Of a stretch of 16,064 nt of DNA, positions 6,631 to 12,549 are shown piece after piece. The notes beneath the pieces are model-generated. The model ran no database searches and had not been told where the DNA came from. It worked only from the letters and a program-made list of their open reading frames with translations. The stretch lies in NCBI GenBank assembly GCA_015491205.1, contig WFWI01000043.1:1-16064 (forward strand), read 5' to 3'. The position numbers and the translations under genes were made by a program. This DNA comes from Candidatus Microgenomates bacterium (GTDB lineage: Bacteria; Patescibacteriota; Microgenomatia; UBA1406; GWC2-37-13). Within the stretch, counting starts at the first letter, position 1; every line of letters starts with the position of its first letter.

Positions 6631-6662
6631 CTTCCGACTTTTCCGGGATGGGAGGTCGGAAG
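6631..6662 (+). promoter_or_regulatory. Stem-loop in the rplC leader (possible attenuator or autoregulatory site)
   Basis: CTTCCGAC (6631-6638) pairs perfectly with GTCGGAAG (6655-6662). Further T-G and C-G pairs can lengthen the stem to about 13 bp, leaving loop CGGGAT. A T-rich stretch (TTTATTATTTTGGTTTTTT) follows up to the rplC ATG at 6685. Its place at the very 5' end of the predicted transcript suggests a leader control element like the S10 leader of other bacteria. The only Shine-Dalgarno-like GGGAGG (6650-6655) is buried in the stem and too far from the ATG to serve it directly. Confidence 0.55.
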
Positions 6663-6684
6663 TTTATTATTTTGGTTTTTTCTT

Positions 6685-7407
6685 ATGCCAGGGTTTATTT
6701 TAGGAGAAAAAGGAAAACAGGAAAGGATTTTTACAGAAGAGGGAGAGTGGATTCCAGTTACTGAGATTAATGTATCTCCCTGTTATCTTGTTGATATAAA
6801 AACAAAAGAAAAAGATGGGTATGAGGCTATAAAGGTGGCCTTTGGAGAAGCCAAGCGGCAGAAAAAGCCAGTATTAGGAGAGCTTGAAAAAGCAGGAGTG
6901 AAACAACCTGTAAGGTATATAAGAGAGTTTAGGCTTGAGAGGTTTCTTTCTTTAATGCCTGATTTTAAGATCCTTACAGGCGAGAAACCAGGAATTGAGT
7001 ACAAAGGCAAAAAAATCTTTGTCGGCGAGAGGATCTCGCCGACATTTTTTTTTGAAAAAGGCGAGTTTGTTGATGTAAGTGGAACTTCAAAAGGTAAAGG
7101 TTTTCAAGGCGTTGTTAAACGCCACGGTTTTGCTGGAGGTCCAAGAACCCATGGACAATCAGACAGGGAAAGGGCTCCAGGCTCCATCGGTCAGACAACT
7201 ACGCCTGGAAGGGTTTATAAGGGTAAGCGTATGGCAGGAAGAATGGGTGGAGAGAGGGTTACTATTCAGAATTTAGAAGTTATCGAAGTGGAGGATAAGG
7301 TTTTGAAAATTAAAGGGCAGGTGCCAGGGGCTCCTAAAGGGCTCTTGGAGATAAGGCCAGCTATAAAAGTTTTAAGACGAGAGACTCGGGAAAAACATGT
7401 CCACTAA
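6685..7407 (+). CDS. rplC: 50S ribosomal protein L3 (uL3)
   Basis: L3 is an early assembly protein whose long loop reaches the peptidyl-transferase centre. From the ATG at 6685 it has 240 residues, against about 205-210 in most bacteria. The N-terminus MPGFILGEKGKQERIFTEEG matches the usual start of L3, so an earlier in-frame TTG at 6610 is unlikely; it also overlaps the promoter and leader hairpin. VSGTSKGKGFQGVVKRHGF (131-149) and APGSIGQTTTPGRVYKGKRM (164-183) are the conserved core, with Q170 at the site methylated in E. coli. About 25 extra residues sit near 86-110. C-terminal residues 230-240 are an added basic tail. Codons 113-123 encode a perfect intrinsic-terminator structure on the sense strand. 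The gene overlaps rplD by 11 bases. Confidence 0.95.
   Translation: MPGFILGEKGKQERIFTEEGEWIPVTEINVSPCYLVDIKTKEKDGYEAIKVAFGEAKRQKKPVLGELEKAGVKQPVRYIREFRLERFLSLMPDFKILTGEKPGIEYKGKKIFVGERISPTFFFEKGEFVDVSGTSKGKGFQGVVKRHGFAGGPRTHGQSDRERAPGSIGQTTTPGRVYKGKRMAGRMGGERVTIQNLEVIEVEDKVLKIKGQVPGAPKGLLEIRPAIKVLRRETREKHVH
7021..7053 (+). terminator. Perfect intrinsic-terminator structure inside the rplC coding sequence
   Basis: GTCGGCGAGA (7021-7030) is perfectly complementary to TCTCGCCGAC (7034-7043), leaving a GGA loop. It is followed by A and nine consecutive Ts (7045-7053). This has all the parts of a strong Rho-independent terminator, yet it encodes the conserved VGERISPTFFF of L3. Codons GTC, GGC, TCG and CCG are used in an otherwise A/T-ending codon context, which suggests the stem is selected. 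It may act only when L3 is not being translated. Confidence 0.7.
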
Positions 7408-8122
7408 AGAAAGCGCAAAGCGTAAAGCGCAAAGCGTAAAACAGACGGGGCAAAAGACAAAAAAGAAGGCAGGCCTAGAGATTGATGTCTATAACCTTAA
7501 GGGAGAGAAGAGTGGAAAGGTGAAGCTAAACAAGGAGATTTTTGATGTAGAGGCTTCACCAAGGCTGTTGGCTCAATATGTGAGGGTTTATCTTGCCAAT
7601 CAAAGGGCAGGAACAGCTTCAACCAAAACACGTGGAGAGGTTAGAGGGTCAACGCGCAAGATTTATCCACAAAAGGGTACAGGAAGAGCAAGGCATGGTG
7701 ATATAAAAGCGCCTATATTTGTAGGAGGTGGCGTTGTTTTTGGCCCAAAGCCACGCGATTTTTCTTTAAAAATTAATAAAAAGCAGAGAAGAAAAGCTTT
7801 GTTTTATAGTTTGACTTTAAAAGCAAGGGAGGGAGCTGTTGCTGCGCTTGAGGATAGATTCTTAAAAGAAATGAAAAAAACAAAGCAGTTTGCAGAATTT
7901 TTAAAAATTATTGGAGTAAATGGCGAGAGGGTGTTGGTGGTTATGCCTGCGCAGGAAAAATATTATTTACAAAGAGCTGTAAGAAACATTCCAAAAGTTG
8001 AACCAGCAGATGCAGAAAGCCTTAATCCTTATATTGTTTTGCGCGCAAAAAGAATTTTTTTTGTTAAAAAATCTTTTGAAATTTTGGAAAAAGTTTTTCT
8101 AAAGAAAGATGCAGCTAAATGA
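7397..8122 (+). CDS. rplD: 50S ribosomal protein L4 (uL4)
   Basis: L4 binds 23S rRNA and lines the peptide exit tunnel; in E. coli it also represses the S10 operon. This copy has 241 residues against about 205. The globular part starts near residue 28 (IDVYNLKGEKSGKVKL). The tunnel loop carries STRKIYPQKGTGRARHGD (85-102), followed by GGGVVFGPKPRDFSLKINKK. The C-terminal lobe runs to 241. The first ~26 residues are a lysine-rich extension with no counterpart in typical L4, partly encoded by two perfect 14-base repeats (7410-7437). No internal ATG gives a more standard start, so the extension is probably real. The start overlaps the end of rplC by 11 bases and the 3' end overlaps rplW by 14, indicating coupled translation. 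Confidence 0.95.
   Translation: MSTKESAKRKAQSVKQTGQKTKKKAGLEIDVYNLKGEKSGKVKLNKEIFDVEASPRLLAQYVRVYLANQRAGTASTKTRGEVRGSTRKIYPQKGTGRARHGDIKAPIFVGGGVVFGPKPRDFSLKINKKQRRKALFYSLTLKAREGAVAALEDRFLKEMKKTKQFAEFLKIIGVNGERVLVVMPAQEKYYLQRAVRNIPKVEPADAESLNPYIVLRAKRIFFVKKSFEILEKVFLKKDAAK
7410..7437 (+). repeat. Two perfect 14-base tandem repeats at the 5' end of rplD
   Basis: AAAGCGCAAAGCGT occurs twice without gap (7410-7423 and 7424-7437), and each copy is itself a near-duplicate of two 7-mers. The array lies in frame within the L4 N-terminal extension. Because 14 is not a multiple of three, the two copies are read in different frames. Confidence 0.85.
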
Positions 8123-8396
8123 GATATTAAAAAAACCGGTAATAACAGAGAAAACAACCGAGCTTTTAAAACAAGGGTATTATGCTTTTGAAGTTGACAG
8201 GAGGGCAAATAAGAACCAGATAAAAGAGGCAGTGGAGAAGCTTTTTGGAGTTGAAGTGGAGACAGTTAAGACTTTAAAAAGAAAAGGGAAAACAAAAAGA
8301 AGAGGGAGAAGATGGGTTGAGGTTAAACTACCTGATAAAAAATTGGCTTATATAAAGTTGAAAAAAGGCCACATAGATTTGTTTCCAAAAGTTTAA
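8109..8396 (+). CDS. rplW: 50S ribosomal protein L23 (uL23)
   Basis: L23 sits at the exit of the peptide tunnel and is the docking point for trigger factor and SRP. The 95-residue length is typical. The N-terminal KKPVITEKTTELL (8-20), the central FEVDRRANKNQIKEAVEKLFGVEVETVKT and the C-terminal lysine-rich KLAYIKLKKGHIDLF are family hallmarks. The ATG lies 14 bases inside the end of rplD, so translation is probably coupled. No other in-frame start gives a complete protein. Confidence 0.96.
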   Translation: MQLNEILKKPVITEKTTELLKQGYYAFEVDRRANKNQIKEAVEKLFGVEVETVKTLKRKGKTKRRGRRWVEVKLPDKKLAYIKLKKGHIDLFPKV

Positions 8397-8410
8397 GTTT
8401 TTAGGAGCTT

Positions 8411-9202
8411 ATGGCTAAAAAGATTAAAAACATAGAAAAGCCTTGGAAGAAAACAAGCGAGCCTGAAAAGAGCCTTGTTGAGATTTTGCCAAAACATTCA
8501 GGAAGGGATAACAGTGGGAGAATTACGGTAAGACATCAAGGTGGAAGGCAGAAAAGATATTATCGAATTATAGATTTTAAAAGGGATAAAAGAGGAGTTG
8601 AAGGAAAGATTATCAGTATTGAATATGATCCAAACAGAACAGCACCAATTGCTTTAGTGGAGTATCCTGATGGGGAGAGAAGATATATTATTCACGTTGA
8701 GGGTTTGAAGGAAGGGGATAAGATATTAGCTGACGAAAAAGCAGAGGTTTCTCCAGGCAATGCTATGCCCCTAAAGAACATTCCAATTGGAGTTGAGGTG
8801 TGTTGTATTGAGCTTTATCCAGGGAAAGGAGCCCAGCTTTGTAGAGGAGCTGGAACTTATGCAACAATTGTAGGAAAAGAGGAAGGGTATGTACACTTGA
8901 AAATGCCATCCAGGGAGATTCGCAAAGTGCCGGAGAACTGTTATGCAACAATTGGAAGGGTGAGCTTTGCAATGCACAAGTTTGAGGAGATTGGAAAAGC
9001 AGGAAGGGCAAGGCTTATGGGTATAAGGCCAACTGTAAGAGGTGTTGCTCAAAATCCATACAGCCATCCTCATGGAGGAGGCGAAGGTAGAACAGGAGAG
9101 GGAAGGCATCCGAAAACTCCATGGGGAAAACCTGCCCGAGGAGTAAAAACAAGAAAGCCAGGTAAGTGGAGTGATAAGTTGATTATCAAGCGCAGGAAAT
9201 GA
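8411..9202 (+). CDS. rplB: 50S ribosomal protein L2 (uL2)
   Basis: L2 is needed for subunit association and peptidyl-transferase activity. At 263 residues it is about a dozen shorter than the usual 275, with the loss at the N-terminus. KHSGRDNSGRITVRHQGG (28-45), YRIIDFKR, SIEYDPNRTAPIALVEYPDG and the C-terminal NPYSHPHGGGEGR (215-227), with the conserved functional histidines, are all present. Here the loop reads AQNPYSHPHGG, where most bacteria have AMNPVDHPHGG. An AGGAG lies only three bases before the ATG, closer than normal. The gene ends in an ATGA overlap with rplV, which shows that the normally intervening rpsS is cleanly absent here. Confidence 0.97.
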   Translation: MAKKIKNIEKPWKKTSEPEKSLVEILPKHSGRDNSGRITVRHQGGRQKRYYRIIDFKRDKRGVEGKIISIEYDPNRTAPIALVEYPDGERRYIIHVEGLKEGDKILADEKAEVSPGNAMPLKNIPIGVEVCCIELYPGKGAQLCRGAGTYATIVGKEEGYVHLKMPSREIRKVPENCYATIGRVSFAMHKFEEIGKAGRARLMGIRPTVRGVAQNPYSHPHGGGEGRTGEGRHPKTPWGKPARGVKTRKPGKWSDKLIIKRRK

Positions 9203-9546
9203 AAGAAGCATCAGCTTACATAAAAAATTTGCCAATAACGCCAAAAAAGTTGAGGTTTTTGTTGCCGACAGTAAAGAGGATGACGCCAAAGGAGGCATTG
9301 GAAAAACTGCCTTATATAAACAAGAAAGCTGCCAGGATTTTTTATAAAGTTATAAAATCAGCGGTTGATAATGCTAAAAGCCTTTATGGAGCAAGCGAGG
9401 ATATGTTAAAATTTAAACTTTTAACAGTTGAGGAAGGTTTGAAATTAAAGCGTTGGCGCGCAGGATCACGCGGCAGGGCAAAGCCTTATATGAAGCGCAG
9501 GTCGCATATAAAAGTAGTTTTAGAAGTTGAAGAAAAGAATAAATAA
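9199..9546 (+). CDS. rplV: 50S ribosomal protein L22 (uL22)
   Basis: L22 has a globular surface domain and a long beta hairpin that reaches the exit-tunnel constriction. The 115 residues carry the family's NLPITPKKLRFLLPTVKRM near the N-terminus, KSAVDNAKSLYGASEDML in the middle and the hairpin tip LKRWRAGSRGRAKPYMKRRS (82-101) before HIKVVLEV. The first four bases overlap the end of rplB, and its stop codon shares one base with the ATG of rpsC. In most bacteria rpsS precedes it; here rpsS is about 3 kb downstream. Confidence 0.97.
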   Translation: MKEASAYIKNLPITPKKLRFLLPTVKRMTPKEALEKLPYINKKAARIFYKVIKSAVDNAKSLYGASEDMLKFKLLTVEEGLKLKRWRAGSRGRAKPYMKRRSHIKVVLEVEEKNK

Positions 9547-10193
9547 TGGGACAGAAAGTTCATCCATTTGGATTTAGGCTTGGTGTTATTTTTGACTGGA
9601 AATCGCGTTGGTTTTTTACTGATAAGAATCTTTATAGAAGAACTGTTATTTCAGATATTAAGATTCGCGATTTTATTTTCAAAAACTATGCTTTTGCAGC
9701 TGTGTGTGATGTGGAAATTGAGAGGGATTTAAACAAACTAAAACTTATTATTCATTCTGTAAGGCCTGGGATGATTATTGGTAGGGAAGGAAAGGGGCTT
9801 GAGGAGTTAAGAAAAAGGATTATGCATATATTAAAGGAGTCAGGTGAGAAGACTGACAAGGGCTTTAGACTTGAGATTAAGATAGAGCCTGTTAAAAAGC
9901 CTTATCTTAATGCTAGATTTGTTGCTCAGTCCATTGCGGAGAAACTTGTTAAAAATTTTCCTCACAGGCCAGTTGTTCACTTTGCAATTGACAGAGTTAT
10001 GGAGGCAGGAGCAAAAGGAGTTAAAGTAAGGTTGGCAGGAAGAATAGGAGGAGCAGAGATTGCAAGGCAAGAAAAATACAGCAAGGGCACAGTTCCAACA
10101 TCTACCATCCGTGTTCCAATAGATTATGCAGATTATCCTGCTTTAACAAAATCAGGTTATGTAGGGGTAAAAGTTTGGATTGCAAAGGAGTAA
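9546..10193 (+). CDS. rpsC: 30S ribosomal protein S3 (uS3)
   Basis: S3 lies at the mRNA entry channel of the small subunit and has helicase-like activity there. The 215 residues start with the signature MGQKVHPFGFRLGV. The type II KH domain has its GxxG loop in PGMIIGREGKGLEEL (74-88). The C-terminal domain carries FAIDRVMEAGAKGVKVRLAG, GRIGGAEIARQEKYSKGTVP and YVGVKVWIAKE. Length and motifs are normal. The ATG shares its A with the rplV stop, giving a one-base overlap. Confidence 0.97.
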   Translation: MGQKVHPFGFRLGVIFDWKSRWFFTDKNLYRRTVISDIKIRDFIFKNYAFAAVCDVEIERDLNKLKLIIHSVRPGMIIGREGKGLEELRKRIMHILKESGEKTDKGFRLEIKIEPVKKPYLNARFVAQSIAEKLVKNFPHRPVVHFAIDRVMEAGAKGVKVRLAGRIGGAEIARQEKYSKGTVPTSTIRVPIDYADYPALTKSGYVGVKVWIAKE

Positions 10194-10194
10194 A

Positions 10195-10605
10195 ATGCTT
10201 GCTCCAAGAAAACAAAAATACAGGAAACAGTTCAGAGGCAGTTTTAGAAGGATTGCTACCAAAGGCAATAAGGTAGATTTTGGTTCTTATGGGGTAAAGG
10301 CCTTGGAAGCTGGATGGGTAAGAGATAGGGAGATTGAGGCTTGCCGGGTTATTTTAGCAAGAGCAACAAGGAAAGTAGGTAAGTTTTGGATAAGAATCTT
10401 TCCAGACAAGCCTTATACTAAAAAACCGCCCGAGGTTGGTATGGGAGCAGGAAAAGGAGATGTGGCCTATTTTGTAGCAGTTGTAGAGCCTGGCAAGGTG
10501 CTTTTTGAGATAGATGGGGTACCTGAGATGGAGGCACAAAGGGTGTTAAAAAACGTAGCTTCTAAATTATCAGTTAAAACTAAAATAGTGAAAAGGGAGG
10601 AATGA
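10195..10605 (+). CDS. rplP: 50S ribosomal protein L16 (uL16)
   Basis: L16 contacts the A-site tRNA and organises 23S rRNA near the catalytic centre. From the ATG at 10195 the protein has 136 residues and begins MLAPRKQKYRKQFRGSF, the normal L16 start. An AAGGAG four bases upstream is the best Shine-Dalgarno in the window and decides against the in-frame TTG at 10180. FGSYGVKALEAGWV, FWIRIFPDKPYTKKP and PGKVLFEIDGVPE are conserved. The usual VRMGxGKG loop reads VGMGAGKG (81-88), so the arginine hydroxylated in E. coli (R81) is a glycine here. The stop codon overlaps the rpmC start in an ATGA. Confidence 0.96.
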   Translation: MLAPRKQKYRKQFRGSFRRIATKGNKVDFGSYGVKALEAGWVRDREIEACRVILARATRKVGKFWIRIFPDKPYTKKPPEVGMGAGKGDVAYFVAVVEPGKVLFEIDGVPEMEAQRVLKNVASKLSVKTKIVKREE

Positions 10606-10820
10606 AAAAAATAGCTGAAAAATATAGAAAAATGAAACTATCAGATTTATCACGCAAGGAGCAAGAGTTAAGAAAGGAGATAGCGAAGTTGAAACTTGAA
10701 CTTAAGGTATCGCCACCTAAAGACACGAATCTTTTAGGAAAAAAAAGGCGAGAACTAGCAGTATTATTAACAATTAAAAGAGAAAAGGAGTTTTTAGAAG
10801 TTCGCAAAAAAGCAAAATAA
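10602..10820 (+). CDS. rpmC: 50S ribosomal protein L29 (uL29)
   Basis: L29 is a small helical hairpin protein near the tunnel exit beside L23. Its 72 residues include MKLSDLSRKEQELRKEIAKLKLELKV in helix 1 and LLGKKRRELAVLLTIKREKEFLE in helix 2, typical of the family. The ATG overlaps the rplP stop by three bases. A GGGAGG lies only one base upstream, too close to act as a normal ribosome-binding site, so coupling with rplP is more likely to drive initiation. Confidence 0.93.
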   Translation: MKKIAEKYRKMKLSDLSRKEQELRKEIAKLKLELKVSPPKDTNLLGKKRRELAVLLTIKREKEFLEVRKKAK

Positions 10821-10821
10821 C

Positions 10822-11058
10822 ATGTCAAAGGTTTTTACAGGGGTCGTTGTTTCAACCAAAATGCAAAAAACAGTAGTAGTGAAAGTTGAAAGAAAGTTCA
10901 GACATCCTTTGTATAAGAAGGTCGTTAAAAAGCACAAGAAATTTAAAGCCCATAACGAAAAATTCAATATTAAAGAAGGCGATATTGTAAAAATAAGGGA
11001 GACAAGGCCCCTTTCAAAAACCAAGCATTTTGAAGTTGTTGAAGTTGTAAAAAAATAA
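10822..11058 (+). CDS. rpsQ: 30S ribosomal protein S17 (uS17)
   Basis: S17 is a primary 16S rRNA-binding protein with an OB fold that acts early in 30S assembly. The 78-residue length is normal. FTGVVVSTKMQKTVVVKVER (5-24), a basic loop HPLYKKVVKKHKKFKAHN, and the closing EGDIVKIRETRPLSKTKHFEV are all family signatures. The gene begins one base after the rpmC stop. Confidence 0.96.
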   Translation: MSKVFTGVVVSTKMQKTVVVKVERKFRHPLYKKVVKKHKKFKAHNEKFNIKEGDIVKIRETRPLSKTKHFEVVEVVKK

Positions 11059-11064
11059 AGCGTT

Positions 11065-11439
11065 ATGTTGCAGATGAGGTCAATGATCAAAGTGGCGGAT
11101 AATACTGGGGTGAAGAAGGTTATGCTTATTGGTATTCCAGGCAAAGGAAATCGAAGGTACGCTTATATTGGCGATGTGATTACGGTTACAGTAAAAGAAT
11201 CTGATCCACAAAGCGAGATAAAAAAAGGAACGGTTGTTCATGCATTAGTTGTAAGGACAAGAAAAGAATACAGGAGAAAGGATGGAAGTTATATTCGTTT
11301 TGATGATAACGCGTGTGTTATTTTGCAGTCAAAGGGTAGCAAAGAGCCAAAGGGAACAAAAATCTTTGGTCCAATAGCCAAAGAGATAAGGGATCTTGGG
11401 TATTCAAAAATTGCCGCTTTGGCGCCGGAAATTTATTAG
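11065..11439 (+). CDS. rplN: 50S ribosomal protein L14 (uL14)
   Basis: L14 lies at the subunit interface and forms bridges to 16S rRNA; in other bacteria it is also the RsfS silencing-factor site. The 124 residues begin MLQMRSMIKVADNTGVKKVM, close to the family's MIQxxSxLxVADNSGA. RRKDGSYIRFDDNACVIL and GTKIFGPIAKEIRD are highly conserved. The ATG at 11065 follows rpsQ by six bases without a Shine-Dalgarno sequence. A 61-base spacer with repeats follows it, the longest gap within the L3-to-secY run. Confidence 0.97.
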   Translation: MLQMRSMIKVADNTGVKKVMLIGIPGKGNRRYAYIGDVITVTVKESDPQSEIKKGTVVHALVVRTRKEYRRKDGSYIRFDDNACVILQSKGSKEPKGTKIFGPIAKEIRDLGYSKIAALAPEIY

Positions 11440-11491
11440 TTTAAGGTTGGAAAGTTGAAAAGTTATAAAGTTTAAAGGTTGGAAGTTGAAA
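11439..11491 (+). repeat. Two imperfect 22-base direct repeats between rplN and rplX
   Basis: GTTTAAGGTTGGAAAGTTGA (start of unit at 11439-11460) recurs as GTTTAAAGGTTGGAAGTTGA (start of unit at 11470-11491), offset by 31 bases and joined by AGTTATAAA. The array begins on the last base of the rplN stop codon and ends ten bases before the rplX ATG. A TATAAA at 11464-11469 could serve as a -10, but no matching -35 is evident. I see no hairpin. Confidence 0.8.
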
Positions 11492-11500
11492 AAAATATTT

Positions 11501-11806
11501 ATGAAGGTTAGAAAGGGAGATAAAGTCAAGGTGATATACGGAAAAGATAAAGGAAGGGAAGGAGTAGTGGAGAAAGTATACAGGAAGGCAAGAAAGGTGC
11601 TTATTCCAGGGATAAATTTGTACAAAAAACATGTAAAAAAGTCCGAGCAGTTTCCGCAGGGAGGGGTGGTTGAGATTCCCAGGCCCTTGGATGTTTCAAA
11701 GGTGATGCTTATCTGTCCCAAGTGCAAAAAAACAACAAGAGTGGGTTATAAAGTTGTTGACAATAAAAAGTTTAGAGTTTGTAAAAAATGCAAAAGCACG
11801 ATATGA
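11501..11806 (+). CDS. rplX: 50S ribosomal protein L24 (uL24), zinc-ribbon form
   Basis: L24 is an assembly-initiating protein near the tunnel exit. From the ATG at 11501 the protein has 101 residues. The KOW motif lies in RKGDKVKVIYGKDKGREGVV (4-23), followed by PGINLYKKHVKKSEQFPQGG. The C-terminal extension is a zinc-ribbon-like ICPKCKKTTRVGYKV...VCKKCK with cysteines at 72, 75, 94 and 97, a common bacterial variant. An in-frame TTG at 11486 lies inside the repeat and is less likely. The end overlaps rplE by four bases (ATGA). Confidence 0.95.
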   Translation: MKVRKGDKVKVIYGKDKGREGVVEKVYRKARKVLIPGINLYKKHVKKSEQFPQGGVVEIPRPLDVSKVMLICPKCKKTTRVGYKVVDNKKFRVCKKCKSTI

Positions 11807-12345
11807 GCTTTAAAGAATATTACGAAAAAACAATTCGGGAGAAGCTGGCAAAGGAGTTCGAATTAAAAAATCCTTTGGCAGTTCCAAAACTGGAGAAGGT
11901 TGTAGTAAATGTAGGAGTGGGAGAGGCTACCTCAAATCGAAAGGTGTTGGAAACAGTAGCCAAGCAGATTGAGAAGATAACCGGACAAAAACCAGTATTT
12001 ACAAAGGCGCGCAGAGCCATTTCTGGCTTTAAAGTAAGAAAAGGGATGCCAATTGGCGTGAAAGTAACTTTGCGTGGTAAAAGAATGTATGACTTTTTTG
12101 AAAAATTGGTTAAAATAGTAATCCCAAGAATAAAGGATTTTAGGGGGATTGATCTATCTTGTCTTGACAGTTCTGGAAATTTAAATCTTGGATTTACAGA
12201 GCAGCTTATTTTCCCTGAGCTTGAGTTTGATGATATTGATAGAATAAGGGGCTTACAAGTTACGGTTGTTGTAAAGGGTGGAGATAGGGAAAAGAATAAG
12301 AGGCTTTTTGAAGAGTTTGGAATACCATTTAAAAGTGAAAAATAA
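11803..12345 (+). CDS. rplE: 50S ribosomal protein L5 (uL5)
   Basis: L5 binds 5S rRNA and the P-site tRNA elbow in the central protuberance. From the ATG at 11803 it has 180 residues, matching the family. KLEKVVVNVGVGEATSNRK, GQKPVFTKARRAISGFKVRK, GMPIGVKVTLRG and RIKDFRGI are conserved. I chose 11803 because it gives an ATGA overlap with rplX, the junction type used repeatedly in this cluster. An upstream in-frame ATG at 11788 would add five residues (MQKHD) and cannot be excluded. Confidence 0.95.
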   Translation: MSFKEYYEKTIREKLAKEFELKNPLAVPKLEKVVVNVGVGEATSNRKVLETVAKQIEKITGQKPVFTKARRAISGFKVRKGMPIGVKVTLRGKRMYDFFEKLVKIVIPRIKDFRGIDLSCLDSSGNLNLGFTEQLIFPELEFDDIDRIRGLQVTVVVKGGDREKNKRLFEEFGIPFKSEK

Positions 12346-12357
12346 AGGTTTTTTAAT

Positions 12358-12543
12358 ATGCCAAAAAAATCAGACATAGTTAAATTTTTAAAACCACAAA
12401 AGTACAAAGTCAGGCATAGAAATCGTTGTGCTGTTTGTGGAAGAGCGAGAGCATATATAAGAAGGTTTGGGCTTTGTAGAATTTGCTTTAGAGAGAAGGC
12501 TTTGCAAGGAGAAATTCCAGGCGTTAGAAAAATTTCTTGGTAA
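12358..12543 (+). CDS. rpsN: 30S ribosomal protein S14, zinc-binding type (uS14)
   Basis: S14 is in the 30S head near the decoding site. At 61 residues this is the short type, with four zinc cysteines in CAVC (24-27) and CRIC (40-43), and the usual closing GEIPGVRKISW. The first ~15 residues (MPKKSDIVKFLKPQK) replace the MAKKALIEKxxR found in relatives. It follows rplE by 12 bases, as in most bacteria, but is followed by a displaced rpsS and not rpsH. Confidence 0.96.
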   Translation: MPKKSDIVKFLKPQKYKVRHRNRCAVCGRARAYIRRFGLCRICFREKALQGEIPGVRKISW

Positions 12544-12549
12544 AGATTT

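Noticed and set aside
6650..6655. GGGAGG as a Shine-Dalgarno for rplC
   Set aside because: It lies about 30 bases from the ATG at 6685, with no in-frame start at normal spacing, and is buried in the stem.
6610..6684. Upstream TTG start that would add 25 residues to L3
   Set aside because: The added residues do not match L3, and the codons coincide with the promoter and leader hairpin. MPGFILGEKG fits the family start.
8037..8050. Perfect 14-base palindrome TTTTGCGCGCAAAA in rplD
   Set aside because: Self-complementary without a loop, inside coding sequence, not repeated elsewhere in the window. It could be chance or a protein site, but nothing supports a role.
8763..9298. Minus-strand open frames opposite rplB and rplV
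   Set aside because: Ser/Leu/Cys-rich translations of the antisense of conserved ribosomal genes. These are shadows, without promoter or start signal.
10595..10600. GGGAGG as ribosome-binding site of rpmC
   Set aside because: Only one base separates it from the ATG. The ATGA overlap with rplP is a better explanation for initiation.
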